From NCBI GenBank assembly GCA_030077755.1, contig JAQJZZ010000010.1, positions 3,038,001 through 3,102,000 of the forward strand: a stretch of 64,000 nt of DNA, read 5' to 3'. A program made the translations under genes and the position numbers. The notes beneath the pieces are model-generated. The model worked only from the letters and a program-made list of their open reading frames with translations, made no database searches and had not been told where the DNA came from. The stretch is from Filosporella fistucella. Its lineage: Eukaryota > Ascomycota > Leotiomycetes > Helotiales. This document shows positions 45,624 to 58,009 of the stretch, in pieces. The number at the start of each line of letters is the position of its first letter. The first letter of the stretch is position 1.

Positions 45624-46715
45624 ATGACCGGTGAGCCATCCGACGATTTCACTCTGCTTCGGCTCAGTTCGCCCAATGGTCCGGTTTATCGCCGGATCAA
45701 ACGGACTTCTCTCCGAGACGCGACATCAGATGAAATACCACTTATCGATGTATCGGGAATCTATAGCGATAATATAGATCATAGAAAACAAGTCGCCGAA
45801 CGGATCCATGATGCGGCTACCAATAATGGATTTTTTTACATCAAGAATCATGGAATATCGCCGAACATCATAAAATCTGCTCATGAGTCCTCACTGAAAT
45901 TTTTCAGGCAAGAGGAGGATATCAAAAGGAAAGCCAATGCAGAATTATCGTCTTCGTTGAATGGGTGGAAAGGACCAAAGACTCAAAGAATTAATGCAGC
46001 AGAGTCAATTGATGTCCGCGAAACATTCTCATTCAGATACAATCCGGTATATGATCCGGATGTATCAACTTCATTAGACTCAATTCCGCCAGAGACCAGA
46101 GACTCGTTGGTGACAGACGAGTTTTGCTGGGAAAATACTACAAATCTTCCCGAGTTTAAAGATGGAATTATCGAGTACTGGAGATCAACCCTGAGCTTAG
46201 CAAAGAAACTAGTTCATTCTTTCGCTTTGGCATTGTCTCTTCCAGAAGAGTATTTCGACACCAAAATCACCTACCCTGATGCTGGTGTAGCGATCAATTA
46301 TTACCCATCAATTCCACCTCAATCTGACGATTCAGAAGAGCAAGTCAGTATTGGCTCACACACCGATTTTCAGCTCTTCACCATTCTCTGGCAGGATGAT
46401 AATGGAGGATTACAAGTCCTCAATCGAGAGGGACAGTGGATCAATGCTGCGCCAATCCCGGGAACGTTCGTTGTCAATATTGGGGATTACTTGCAAAGAA
46501 TCACGAACGATAGATATATTAGTACAGTTCATCGAGCCAGGAATCTGAGTGGCAAGGAGAGGATATCGATGCCGCTGTTCTTTGGATTTAACTTGAATGA
46601 GACGTGCGGAGTGCTGCCTAGTTGTTTGGATGAAGAACATCCGGCTAAGTATGAACCAATTTCATGTAAAGAGTGGGTGGATCTGAGGGTTAAGGCTATG
46701 CATACTACAGACTAG
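45624..46715 (+). CDS. 2-oxoglutarate/Fe(II) dioxygenase, isopenicillin-N-synthase-like
   Basis: Intronless, 363 residues. DIOX_N region: IPLIDVSGIY, NNGFFYIKNHGI (near residue 75). Catalytic domain with iron ligands His246 and Asp248 (GSHTDFQLFTILWQD) and His303 (STVHRARN), and the 2OG-binding Arg313 (ERISMPLFF); GGLQVLNREGQWI and GTFVVNIGDYLQ complete the pattern. Members hydroxylate, desaturate or cyclise small molecules. Convergent with the MFS permease (71 bp between stops) and a second oxygenase lies beyond it. No targeting signal. Substrate unknown. Confidence 0.9.
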   Translation: MTGEPSDDFTLLRLSSPNGPVYRRIKRTSLRDATSDEIPLIDVSGIYSDNIDHRKQVAERIHDAATNNGFFYIKNHGISPNIIKSAHESSLKFFRQEEDIKRKANAELSSSLNGWKGPKTQRINAAESIDVRETFSFRYNPVYDPDVSTSLDSIPPETRDSLVTDEFCWENTTNLPEFKDGIIEYWRSTLSLAKKLVHSFALALSLPEEYFDTKITYPDAGVAINYYPSIPPQSDDSEEQVSIGSHTDFQLFTILWQDDNGGLQVLNREGQWINAAPIPGTFVVNIGDYLQRITNDRYISTVHRARNLSGKERISMPLFFGFNLNETCGVLPSCLDEEHPAKYEPISCKEWVDLRVKAMHTTD

Positions 46716-46786
46716 AATGACAAAACTTGTGGAAAAATCATAATCTGATCGTGTTTGATATGATTCTCTCATCGTCAATTACAGCC

Positions 46787-48472
46787 TCAAGCCTTATCAG
46801 CTACCACAACCCCAACATTCGCACCCTTTGCAACCTCTTCACTACTGCTTCCTCCCTCAATGACCACCTCCTCCTCCTCAGCCACCTTCCTCAGAGCTCT
46901 CAACTCAAACATTCTCACCACAAACACCCATCCGCACATCCCAATCACAAACGCCAAACTTGCTGCATACCCTTTCTTGAATTTAGGGGCATTAGTAACA
47001 GGATATAGAAATTGCTGGATTACAGTTGTCAATGCTGCACCGCAGGAGTTCATGATAGCGATTGTCAAAGCTCGGAGTTGGGTGTCGTTAGAGCAGAGAA
47101 TGTTGGCCCAGGACATGTAGATTGGGCTCAGTGGGCCGTCGAGACCGGCGAAGAGATAAGAGACGATTCGAAGACCGAGGGGAATCTCCCACCAGAGGAG
47201 ACAGATTGTTCCGAAAAGGAGGAATGCCTAGTTGATGGTTAGGACATGTTTGTGAGAAAGTTGAGGCGGACTTACCAAATTAATTAACACTACCACCATG
47301 CGACGTCCAGTGGCGTCCACGTATACATTTGCAGCGAGGATCATCACGATGTTCCAGCCGTTGATTGCCGTTGGAATATTGTTGACTTGGTATATGGACC
47401 ATTTGTGCTCCTTGTCCGTCTTTAAATATAGTTGCATCTACCACCTAATTAGTCTCCGATGATCTTGGAAGAATCGCGAGAAGTTCAAACTCACAACTGT
47501 ATTTGCGACCTTTCCGACTGTAGTATTCCAGAACCTGGTCTCATCAGGACGTTAATCATCAAGATATGGAAAAGCACTTACATCCACAAAATCGTCAACA
47601 CATAAAGCTGCCACGTCTTCAACACCCTCGAAAACATATCCCAGCTGAACTCTCCCTTCGGTTCTCTCCCATCTTCCACCAATCGTTCTCTAGCTCTCCG
47701 TTTATCTTCTTCGGTGAAATAGAAAGCAGTGGTCTTATCTGGTGTGTCGGGAAAGAAGAAGAATCCATAAATGGCCACAATTACTGTGATTATTCCATCA
47801 ATAATGAAGACCCATCTCCAAGCAGCGATGCCGTGTGTCCCGTTTAACCCTTTCAGAACGGCACTTTGCAGATATCCTGAAATCATCGTACCTACGTACG
47901 CAGCGCAGGAGAAGATAGCAGTTCGCTTGCCCAATTCGTTCCTCTTATACCAAGAGCCGAGAACATATTGTATTCCGACGAAGGAAGAGCCCTCCAAGAA
48001 GCCGACGAAGAATCGGAGAGGATACAGCTACTATTCTCAGTATTTTTGCAAGCGCATTCTGTACGGTTTGGAAATTTACCTGGTTGTAACTAGTGACTTT
48101 ATATGTAGCCACAGTCAAAATCGCCCAGGCCAATTCACATCCCGGCAACCAATATCGGGGTTTAATCCACGTCAAGAGAAGATTACTCGGTATTCCTCCT
48201 AGGATAGCACCGACTTGGAAACAAGTCACAGCCAAGTTATACTCTGTCCCGAACATTTTGAGATCTTCTTTCATACCAGACACATAAGCATTTGAGAGAT
48301 TGGCTTGATCGAGCCATTTCGTGAAATATGCCAAGCAACCGTATGTCAGAATGAAGAAATCGATCTTGAAGAGGAGCTTCTTTTCTGAGCGGGGAGTATT
48401 AGGTGGATACCAGATGAAGAAGGGGGTTTTCGTGGGGAAGGAAGAGGCGAAGATGGTGGTTATGAGACCCAT
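46787..48472 (-). CDS. MFS permease, anion:cation symporter family (pantothenate/nicotinate/allantoate type)
   Basis: Five exons: 48472-48080, 48027-47582, 47534-47495, 47437-47276, 47227-46787; 493 residues, all junctions in frame. WYPPNTPRSEKKLLFKIDFF then ILTYGCLAYFTKWLDQANLS, NAYVSGMKEDLKM, RFFVGFLEGSSFVGIQY, WRWVFIIDGIIT, and NNIPTAINGWNIV match the Dal5/Tna1/Fen2-Liz1 group, closest to pantothenate-transporter-like members. About 12 helices and a long acidic C-terminal tail (EEEEVVIEGGSSSEE). Imports an anionic small molecule with H+. Flanked by two 2OG oxygenases; divergent from the second, sharing a 377 bp promoter. Confidence 0.9.
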
Positions 48473-48849
48473 CGTGATGAATCTGAACTGCCAAAAGAGA
48501 AACTAAATCTCATGATTCTTTCTGTGGACATGGATGCAGCTCTTATGGAGTTGAGTATTCAACAGTGGGCTGCCCGTTGATGATCCACTGCGTCTTGGCA
48601 GGAGGTTGGCTTATCGTTCATATTGCCCTGCGGCGTGTTGGGCGATCATTCCACCCAGTATTCCGGTCCGGCAGGTTATCGCGAATATATCTACAGTAGG
48701 AGTTAATTGCTGATTAGATTAAAGAAGTTGGTTTAAAGTCTGGTTCAAACCTCGGCCGAGAAAACGGAATTCAGATTGACTTTTAGAGATCCAGAACGCA
48801 AGTCAACAACCCAGCGAACATCACGACGGTGGGACGCTTACTGGAAAAT
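48473..48849. promoter_or_regulatory. Divergent promoter of permease and second oxygenase
   Basis: 377 bp. It contains a perfect 10 bp palindrome CTCGGCCGAG at 48751-48760 (typical of Zn2Cys6 regulator sites with CGG/CCG halves), a CCGGTCCGG at about 48664-48672, and GATA-type sites (CTTATCG near 48610, GGTTATCGCG near 48677). Suggests common control by a Zn2Cys6 factor and/or a GATA nitrogen regulator; functional use is inferred. Confidence 0.5.
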
Positions 48850-50200
48850 ATGGCGGAAGTACTTCAAAACACAATTCCTGGTGCCAAAATAAATGGGAAG
48901 GTAATGGAGATTATATTATCTAGGGGAACAAACTCTATTTTCGATAGAAGTGCTAATGCCATGCAGTCGAAAGAAGAATATGTCTTCTTCCATTCCGGCT
49001 CGACCCCCACTTATCGAAAGGTCACCACCTCCTCATCAACGATCACCACCATCCCAACAATTGACATCTCAGACATTGATAGTCCAGATCCATCAGTCAG
49101 AACGCAGCTAGCTAGAGAGCTAATATCAGCATGTCAATCATGCGGCTTCTTCTACCTCGCTGGCCACGGCCTGTCAGAAAACCTGCAGACTGAAACATTC
49201 GATGTGATGAAGAAATTCTTCGCTCTGGATTTTGAGAGTAAGATGGATGCTCATATTCAGAAAAATCCAGCAATTAGAGGATATGAGCCAATGGGGGAAA
49301 CAAAGCTGGATCCAAATACTAAAGCTGGTAAGAAGACATGGAGACATTTCCTGCGTGTAGATGATGGAATTGGTTGCTGATAACAGCGTGACAGATTTCA
49401 AGCAATCCTTCGCAATGGGTGATTGTCCATTGGAGCCAGAGCAAAAATACACAGAGAAGACTGGCAATCCACCACCAGCCAATCTCAAGAGACCACAGAA
49501 TATATGGCCTAGCTCCGCACCCTGGTTCAGAGAAGGAATGTACAAGTATTATAACGAAATCTTGCCTATCTCCTTGAAATTAGTAAGATTACTTGCTCTC
49601 GGGTTAGGCATCGATGAGGAACAGTTCTTGAACGATTTCTTCAAATTTCCTATCACGGGTATGAGGCCATTACACTACCCACCTGTCGCACCTGAGAATA
49701 AGGAGAAGGATGAAGAAAATATTGGCCTAGGAGCACATTCGGATTTCTCTTGTAAGTCTTTTCCACCTAAAGTTTATACTCAGCGCCAACTTGCGACTCT
49801 AGATTTGACGCTTGTTCTTCAAACCTCATCCCTGAATGCTCTCGAAGTCCTCAATCCAACAGGTCAATGGATTTCCGTACCTGCTCTCCCAAACACCCTC
49901 GTATGTAATGTAGGTCAATACCTCGACCGTCAAACAAACGGCAGGTTCCTAGCTGCTGTGCATCGTGTGCGCAACAAAACTGGCGAAGAGCGGTATTCGT
50001 TGCCGTTCTTCTTGACAATGGATCCGGATGCTGAAGTAAAGGTGCTTTTGGGGGAGGGCGAGAAGAGAACGTGTGAGGACTACAATGTGGGGGAACTATA
50101 TATCAAGAAGGTATTACCGGCGAGGAAGAAACATCCTACTAGTATCAGATATAGGGATGTCCCGGAGGAGGAGTGGAGGTATGACATGTTGCTTGAATAG
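48850..50200 (+). CDS. 2-oxoglutarate/Fe(II) dioxygenase (second copy)
   Basis: Three exons: 48850-49327, 49395-49751, 49803-50200; 410 residues. Start ATG 48850 chosen; 48961 (MQSKEEYVFF) is a plausible shorter start. DIOX_N: IPTIDISDID, SCGFFYLAGHGL. Iron ligands His274 and Asp276 (GAHSDFS|YLTLVLQ, spanning the last intron) and His332 (AAVHRVRN); Arg342 (ERYSLPFFL) for 2OG. NTLVCNVGQYLDRQTNGRF is conserved. It differs strongly from the copy at 45624, so this is not a recent duplicate. Divergent from the MFS gene. Substrate unknown. Confidence 0.9.
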
Positions 50201-52437
50201 TTCTGGGTAGTCGAATCATTCTGATGCAAAGAAAGATTGACGTGTGATTTGTCGCTGTTGTGAATATCGTCATCCGAACGGAGTTTTTCCTTGGTTTCGG
50301 GCACTTCAAATCCCCGAAAAACTACAAAGTCAAGAACTCAATCTGGCTTCAACGTTCTGGTCTATGATTCGTCTGTTTGCTCTTCTCCATACTTTTGCTC
50401 TACCCCATGTTTCTCTTCGCCTCTCTTACTTTCTTCCTCTCTTTTCTAAAATAATTATGAATATCATCCTGTCTACTTATCAGCATATTCAAATTGTTTC
50501 ACGATAGTGTATGAAAGTTTCACCTTTCTCTTACACTCATGCGGGATTCCCATCCCGTCAACTTGTATCTTCCTCCCATCTTCTTCCGTTCTCTTGCATT
50601 CAATCGTCATATCAGCTATGCACTCCAATGTCTGCCTGATATAGTCCAAACAATGCCGGTTATGGAACATTTTTATCTGCTTGTCTACTAACCCTCTCAT
50701 CTCGATATCGGTGTTGTTATTAAGTACTCGACGAGGTCGAAATAGTCGCGGTGGATGACACTTAGGCAGTGTAGTTGGTGGTAAAGCGCTACGGAGAAAA
50801 TTGTGCCGGAGGCAGTTGGCTCGCCTTCATTTAGAGGTAGTGAATATGTGGCGGGGGAGTCGACCAAGAAATAACCTCTGCTTTTTTAGATTTGTTTGAC
50901 TTGTAATGGAGGGGGAGATAGGTACTGGCATTTAAGACCTTTATGCTCGCTCGCTTTCTGACGTGCGCACACCTGCGAAGGTGTAATTCCATTCAACCGT
51001 TCGCATTTCAGTTGTGACTAAGGCCTAAATCAGACTCGAATGTAAATAGCTCTGTCAATTTGTCGAACTTATAATCTGGAATAGGTGTTTGATATAATCT
51101 TTCCTGGCCTTCGGATCCTGAAAGTCGACGCGACATGACCAGCCATACTACTAGGGCAGGAATGACTCCAGCGCCCAGGGAAACTAATATTTGATGCCAA
51201 GGATTTCATGTCTGCGAACTTGATGATTTCACTTCATCGATTCCGTCTGACTGAAGTAACTGTTCGGTATCTTTTTCGTAGTCAACCATGGTGTTACGTC
51301 TCGCAGACAGCTTCCAATAACTTGATGATACGCTGAGGTTGGAGTATCTGACAATTCTAGAGCGAAAGCACAAAAGAAAGTTTTGCTCTTATCTGGTAGA
51401 AGATTACTATGTGTGAAATGCGGAGTGAGGAAGTGCTGACGCGGGATCTGCGCCATCATCGTGCATTACGATCTTCCTGCTTACCCCTCTATACGTGGAG
51501 AATCCAAAATGTGCTTCTCTGGTTAGCTCTTTGATAGTTCTCATCAAAGGAAAGAAGATCTTGAGGACCTCTTGGCGGACATATCGGAAGAAAACATAAC
51601 AACATCGTGATAGGCGAAGGAGGGTTAGCGAGCAAAAGCGGGCAGGATAGGGGGACTGAGTGATGTTATGACCTGGAACTCGAGGGTAGCCTTACTACTT
51701 CACAGTTTGCACTTTCAGTTCTCCTTGAAATGTTGTTTGTACTGCTTTTTTGTCTCTCTAACCCTGAATCTCGAGACGTAATTCAAAATGTTCCTGACCG
51801 GTCACATGACTTACCTCGATTTTGCTCACGTCTTCGTCATAACAGAACCCTCATGAACTCATCACCACATCGCAATTTAATCATCTTTTGCGCAAAACGA
51901 GATGCTTGGAGTCTCATTAATACTCAAACGCGAAGCCAACAACCTACATGCCGCGAAAACCATCCGAACGATCCCCTCGGTTCTAACTTCCCATCCCGCT
52001 TCCCCAAATGTAACCCAAGAACAAAGACTCCACGTACCCCCTACCAAGACTCCAGACCACACTCCTCCAGTCCAAGACTTCAATCCTAAAACATAAATCG
52101 AATGACACCTATAGAAAATGATCTGATCTGATCGCTTCGCGAAACAAGACGTGCCCTGTTTCAGCCGCGTAGAAATCAGTTCATTCTTCTCGCTTCAAAA
52201 CCGTGACTTGCTTCATCGTCAGGTATCTCTTCTCTTATTCTCTTGGGTAGGAAAAGTTCTTTCTTTCTCTTTCTCCATTCTCTCATTTTTGCAATTTTAT
52301 CTCTTTGATTTTGGGAGAGCTGGTCTCGTTTTATTTTCACGATCTATATTTTTGGGATATACTTCTTGGCAATCTGTGCCGAGCTTTTGACAGCCATCAC
52401 ATCTTAAACGAGGAAGATACATTGAAGAGTTATCGAA
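50201..52437. other. Long intergenic stretch
   Basis: About 2.2 kb without a supported gene. The last 200 bp (52190-52300) is strongly pyrimidine-rich and may be the leader or a 5' UTR intron region of the small gene at 52438. Confidence 0.5.
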
Positions 52438-52658
52438 ATGCCTGTTCTCGACCCAAGGATAATTCAGAGCCTGACGGAGACTGGTGTTATTGTGGCAAGA
52501 ATGGCACCGAAACATCAGATTATCGAGGCATTTCTTGTTAGTAAGTATTTGTCCTTGTCCAAGAAGGATATAGTAGAATGTGTGCTAAGTAACCAACAGT
52601 CTTCTTTTCGATATTCGGAGTTGGTGGAGCAATTGTCTATGCGATCAAATATTGTTGA
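52438..52658 (+). CDS. Tiny spliced single-span membrane protein candidate
   Basis: ATG 52438; exon 1 ends at 52540 before a consensus GTAAGT donor, intron 52541-52599 has a GCTAAGTAAC branch-like stretch and CAG end, exon 2 is 52600-52658. The spliced product is 53 residues: MPVLDPRIIQSLTETGVIVA, then MAPKHQIIEAFLV, then a hydrophobic IFFSIFGVGGAIVYAIKYC. Without splicing the ORF loses the membrane helix. Size and shape recall small mitochondrial inner-membrane subunits, but I cannot name a family. A second ATG at 52501 would give 32 residues. Confidence 0.4.
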
Positions 52659-53067
52659 TATGATAGAAAGTGGGGGCTGAAGCATATGAGGAGTCGAGAG
52701 AAGCATCTGGCTGGAACAGAGATGAATTGGACTGTGGCGTTGGACAACAAACAAACGAAAATCGGATAAAGCGAAATCGTAAACTGAAAGCTTCGCCATT
52801 GGGACATAGGATGGGAACCAGTTCGTGCGTTGGCAAGGTGTATATAATGTCGAGGAATGTTGTGACATCGGAATTTGGGTGTAGATATGGGGAATACTTT
52901 GTACCTTGAGGGGTGGATGTTGGCATGCGTCTTCGTGCTCGGTCAACGACCAGCACTTCAATATTTTTGGAGTAGCAGGCACTGTTTCTACTCTCAGACA
53001 GATAAAGAGAGAGAGCTAGACATAAATTTGATTTGGTCTTGCTTGACATGATGCTGCATCCTTCAAA
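52659..53067. other. Intergenic
   Basis: About 400 bp between convergent genes; nothing recognised. Confidence 0.5.
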
Positions 53068-55875
53068 CTATCGCTGTTTGTTCCTCCACATAAATCTCAA
53101 CCCCAAAAATGCAATGACCCTATAAATCGTTCCAAGCGCCAACAACATCAACAAATCTTGGCTAAACTTATTCAACAGATATCCTACATTCGTCTTCGCA
53201 ATATCAATTTGATATAGATATCTCAGCGGACTAATGTTCTGAGTGAAATAAGCTTCAGCTAGCCATGTGCCTGGACTAGCTCGCCACAGCCAAATAACAT
53301 GCCAACTCCGGACTTTCTTAAGAGAAGGAGACATTCCGTTCAGCACTCCAACAATCAGGGATGACATGACTGCCAAAAGAGGTCCATCTTCTCTGCGAGT
53401 GACCATGGAAATGCAAGATGCGAGACCGTAGATACAGTAGAAGTACAGCAGGTTGGCGACGAAAGCAGACATCCAATCAATGCGTGGAGTACTGAGAAGC
53501 ATAAACATAGTCGTGAAATGAAAGTTTGCCAACACCATTCTCGGAATTGTACTGATCACTTTTCCGATATAGTATGCGAATCTATTATGTCCAGCAGCTG
53601 CTTCTCGCCAATATACCAGTTTTTCCTCGCCGAAGATCTTGACCCCTGGCGCAGAAGCTGTAAGACCTATGGCTAAACCAACAAGCAATGCCATCTGTGG
53701 GACATTAGAGTAATCTACAGATGTAGATAGTAGTTCATAAGGTGCATTGAAAATGCCTCTGAAATTCCTGCCCTTCTGATTTTCCTGCGCAAGACCGATC
53801 AGGAACCCAGCCATGGCGCCAACTCCGAGCTCAAAATAGAATGAAGATTTGAGGCGATATTGTTGCACGAGAGAACGGCGGAAACAGAAGTAGATTTGTT
53901 TGTACCATTGAGCTCCTCTTTGCTTGATGGTTTGAGATAACGCGTTCATTTCAGGAACGGAAATACTTGGGAGTTTTGACAGGCGGGATGAGGAGTCGAA
54001 GGAGTGTTTTTGGGACCAGTAATCAATCAGAGATTTCACTGATGCATCGCCTTTGGGCTTGTATATTCTGCCCTCGCCTGCGATAATGTCACCCATTACA
54101 TCAGCTGGATTAGTATGATCTGTGAATGTATATCCGAGACCTTCAAAGTGGGGCTGCATTGCTGGTTGGGGACCAGTGTAGATCATGCGTCCTTGACCGA
54201 GAAGGACGAGAGAATCGAGAGATTCGAAAATTTCTTGACGTGGTTGATGGATGATCGTGACAATTGTCATACCAAGACGGGAGAGCGCTTTCAATGTTGC
54301 CATGATGGAAGCAGCAGCTGTAGCATCGAGACCCGATGTTGGCTCGTCTAGAAATAGTGCCATTGGTGCTGCTGCCAATTCCATTCCGATAGACACCCGT
54401 TTCCTTTGGCCTCCCGAGATTACTGGCGCACCAGGCGATCCTACTAGAGAATCTTGGACATGAGATAGCTGAAGACAAGAGACAAGAATATCGACATGGT
54501 GTTGAATTTCGTTGTCAGTCCAATTTGAAGGCAGGCGAATACGTGCCGAATGAAGAATGTTTTCGCGAACAGTGAGTTCAGGGAGAACAATATCATCTTG
54601 CGGAACATAACCGATGATTTTCTTGTATCTAGAAAAGTAAGTTCAAAGTATAGAAACAGGAGTGGGTCTTGGCATACTTCGCAATTTTGCCTGCTACGCC
54701 ATTGACCTTGGTAACCCCGCCAGTGTGAGCTGTCTTTCCCATCAAAACATTGACAAACGTAGCTACATTTCATTAGCAAAGGGTCCAATCTTGATTTAAC
54801 AAACCCACATTTTCCGGCCCCAGAAGCACCCATAACACCCCAAAGTGACCCCGCATGAATCATTCCTGAGACGCCCTCCAAAATCATTTTATTACTCTTC
54901 GGCGGCTTGAAGCTCAAATCTTGGAACTCAAAGCTGAGCCCGAATTTTGTAGCACCTAGACACTTCGACAGACTCTCCACAAAAAGATGCAGATCCGTCT
55001 TCTGTCCTGTCTCCTCAGCATCGCCTTGACCATTAACCACAAAATCCGCCTCCATAGTCCCAAGTTGTTCAAATCCTGTAGGCTGTCTCCGTATAGCTCT
55101 GATATTCGCCTCCATATGGAAATCATTTTCGGGGTCAAGATAGGCAGACGATTGATCATCTTGAATTTCCTGATAATTATTTTGACGGAATCTGCCAGCT
55201 CCTTTGGCTAGGAACGCTTGCTTGGCAGTAACCCTCTTCTTGCGATAATTACTCTTCTTGTATCGATCGCGTATTTTGTCCATTATAGTGAGTGTGATCA
55301 TCACCACGTCGATTATGAGAAGGACGCCCATTGGGAGGAAATTCATATCACGAACTGAGCCCTCGCTGCATCGACTGCCAATGCTGCATTTCATGGGAGC
55401 TGTGACGCCATTCGGACAGTAGCTGCCAGACGGACATATTATACGCTCTTTCCCTCCTTTTGGGCAATACCACCCTGCAGTACAGAGAACAGGTTCGAAT
55501 TGGCCTTGGGGGGGACATTGGCCTCCTGAGAGTCGAGTGATCTGGCATTCGGGAGTTGGGGGACAGTATTGTGGGAGATGATTATCGTCATTATTTTGAC
55601 CTGATTGTGTCAATTGATGCATTTAATGGCGGGGTACCGTACTTACAGTAGAATCCTTCCCTGCATCCTAAGTTTTTCCAACTTGATGCATTTCCCAGCG
55701 GAACTGGAACACCTCCAGGAACTAGACAGCTTCCCGTCTGCGCTGGCAACGCTGCGGTAGCTTTCGTCTGATTGTCTCCCATTTTGATTCTGATATAAAT
55801 GCCAAAGAACAATGAAAATCCGACAAGATGCTCAAAACAATTCACTCGCAAAACAGCAACAAAAAAATGGAACAC
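53068..55875 (-). CDS. ABCG half-transporter with Cys-rich N-terminal ectodomain
   Basis: Four exons: 55875-55647, 55600-54809, 54762-54678, 54628-53068; 888 residues, in frame. N-terminus: hydrophobic segment, then a Cys-rich region (CREGFYC, YCPPTPEC, GWYCPKGGKE, SGSYCPNG, IGSRCSEG), a membrane helix (MGVLLIIDVVMITLTIM) and a basic linker. ATPase: Walker A GASGAGKST (from about 334, split by an intron), signature SGGQ (440-443), Walker B MALFLDEPTSG (Asp about 463). C-terminal six-helix ABC2-type domain. The layout matches the ABCG24/28-like family with GCC2/GCC3-like repeats. Likely exports lipids or hydrophobic compounds. An alternative start (MGDNQTK) lies 31 codons in. Confidence 0.88.
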
Positions 55876-56659
55876 CAGAGTAGTAGAAAATTGCTTACAA
55901 CTAAAAGCTTACCTATATAACGCGATCCCATTGCTGTGCCTCTCGTTGAAATTACATGCTGGATCCGCAGCAATGGTTCAGTGCTTTAAGGCTGTACCTC
56001 CGTAGCCTGTATGCACAAGGGATGGTCTTATCCAGAGCCTGTTGAGCCCCTACAACCCAGATCCAACCTAAAATCTTACGACGAGAACCTATCGTCCCCT
56101 GTCTTCGCACTACAAAGTGGGAACATTTCGTGCCGCATAACTCTGTTTTCAGGGGCAGGTAATCTCAGCGGACGATTTGCTGATGGGAGTGGGTTGGTGT
56201 TGGTAAGGCTGATTCTGAATGAGACAGGTTCGAGCTCCTGCATTGGAGGATTGGATAATCGTGAGGATAGTCGAAAGAGCTTAGAAGATGCTGCTGAATA
56301 GTTGAGGTGTCAGTGGCTTCATGTGGGAACGATAAGGTTCGAGAGTGGAATTGTCAGTGACGCGAGACCCACGCTCGGATTTCATGGCCTATCAAAGAGC
56401 ACCATATTTGAAAGCCAAAGCGCAGCGAGGATCGTTATTGGTGAGCTCGTCCACACTTTGACCAGCACCTTTCGATAAGGCAGAAATGAAGGTGAGGCTG
56501 AAACACGACATGAAGATCTTGGATTTGACATTTGGTGCCGAGCCGTTAGGTGAGGCTTGTTCTGCGGCACAGTTCCCAAGCCTTGAATGGAGATAAGCTT
56601 CAATATTATTTTTGGATGGTATGTATGACGAAAGGTATTGCAAGTCTGAATTTAACAAA
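55876..56659. other. Intergenic
   Basis: About 780 bp between the ABCG gene and the paraoxonase-like gene, both minus strand. A 96-codon plus-strand ORF at 56011 has no features. Nothing else seen. Confidence 0.5.
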
Positions 56660-58009
56660 TCATGCTCCATTGCTCTCACAGATCGATATAAACGGCGACA
56701 TTGCGCCTCCGAGAAAGTATCTACCTGTATCCGCATCATGCACTACGATCGTTGCGCCCGGCAAAACGCTGCCATCATCGGAGAATACAGTCTCAAGGTA
56801 ATAGTCTGCCTCGTGCGTTTCCAAATGACCCTTTCGGCCCTTACCATCGTATCCTTTCCCTCCTCTTTGGATCTTGAGAACAGTAGTTGGCGGATGTATA
56901 TCCATTGGATTCTTCGAGCTCTTGGCCCAGATGTATACTTTAGGAATACCTGCAGCGTAGATGTCACCATGCTTATCCACGGAGAGATTATCGATTGGGA
57001 GTTCGGTGTGAATGGTATTTATGCGAATCAGGCGATGATCTTCCTGTAAAGCGAAGACCCCAACTTCAGGTCTGGCGGTATTTGGTACATAGATGAGGCC
57101 ATCTCGACCTTTCACTAGGCCATTTGGAAAGTAGAAACCATCTGTCGATGCGATATTGCATTGATATCTGCTGCAGTAAACCACATTTCCACCACCGATG
57201 AGGCCATCAAGGCTGCGTCTCTAACATTCGATTAACAATTGCATTTTTCATGTCAGTTATTCTACTCACAAATCCAACTTTTGCAGAATGATCGTTCGTG
57301 AGCACGAAGCTATCTTCATTCACCCAAGCCACCCGATTTGGTGTTTCGATAAGAGGGTGAATGAATGTTCTAATGTGTTTCATTGATGCACTTCCAGCTT
57401 TCGTGTTGAATTGTTCGATTGTAGAGTTTGCGCCGACTACCGTTGCATCCAGCGCTTCTCCGGTGACAGGATCAATGGGCGGGCGATGGTTAATGAGAAG
57501 GATTCTAAGCATATCCGAATGTTTATCAGCTCGCACATCGAATCCATGAAGATTCAATGTTGCGTCGCCGTTGATGCCAGGGAAATTTTCGATGGAAAGC
57601 CATTGAATTCTTGATGCAAGCCGACCAGAGCCACGAGTATCGAGAACTGCGATTCTATCTGTCAAACTGCGAGCAGTGGCATTGAGATGGTCCACGCTAG
57701 AGGTTCAGTCACGATAGCTCTCCTTCGTATTCTTGATGGGACTCACGCTGGGAGCCACTGTACGCGACTTCGAGAGTCTGAACAGGCCATGTATAGAAAT
57801 CCGGTTTTCTCGTGCAACCACATGTCTTCACACCCCTCGAGACCAAGCTCATCTACCTTTTGACATTGGTACTTGTTGAAATCCTTGATGGATAGAACAT
57901 GTCGACCATAGCCTAGAGCATCAAATAGTATCGTTCTCAAGAAAAATTGATAGAAAGTTGCGACAACCACCACGCCAACAATAGCGACTTTTGAAATGAG
58001 ATTGACCAT
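56660..58009 (-). CDS. Paraoxonase/arylesterase-like beta-propeller protein, membrane-anchored
   Basis: Three exons: 58009-57747, 57696-57270, 57220-56660; 416 residues, in frame. Start ATG 58009 (the frame is open to a TTG upstream). N-terminal membrane helix (about IVGVVVVATFYQFFLR), then propeller blades: GLEGCEDMWLHEKTGFLYMACS, NLHGFDVRADKH, PNRVAWVNEDSFVLTNDHS, STDGFYFPNGLVKGRDGLIY, PIDNLSVDKHGDIYAAG, and the closing GRYFLGGAMSPFISICE. The PNxxAW, TND, FPNGL and DNLSVD motifs are those around the two calcium ions of PON-type lactonases/arylesterases. Likely hydrolyses lactones or aryl esters. Lies between ABCG and flavocytochrome b2. Confidence 0.82.

Noticed and set aside
48741..48760. 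GGTTCAAACC resembling a tRNA T-loop
   Set aside because: Flanking bases do not form a T-stem and no anticodon or D arm is present.
56011..56301. 96-codon plus-strand ORF between ABCG and paraoxonase-like genes
   Set aside because: No recognisable feature and no leader signals.
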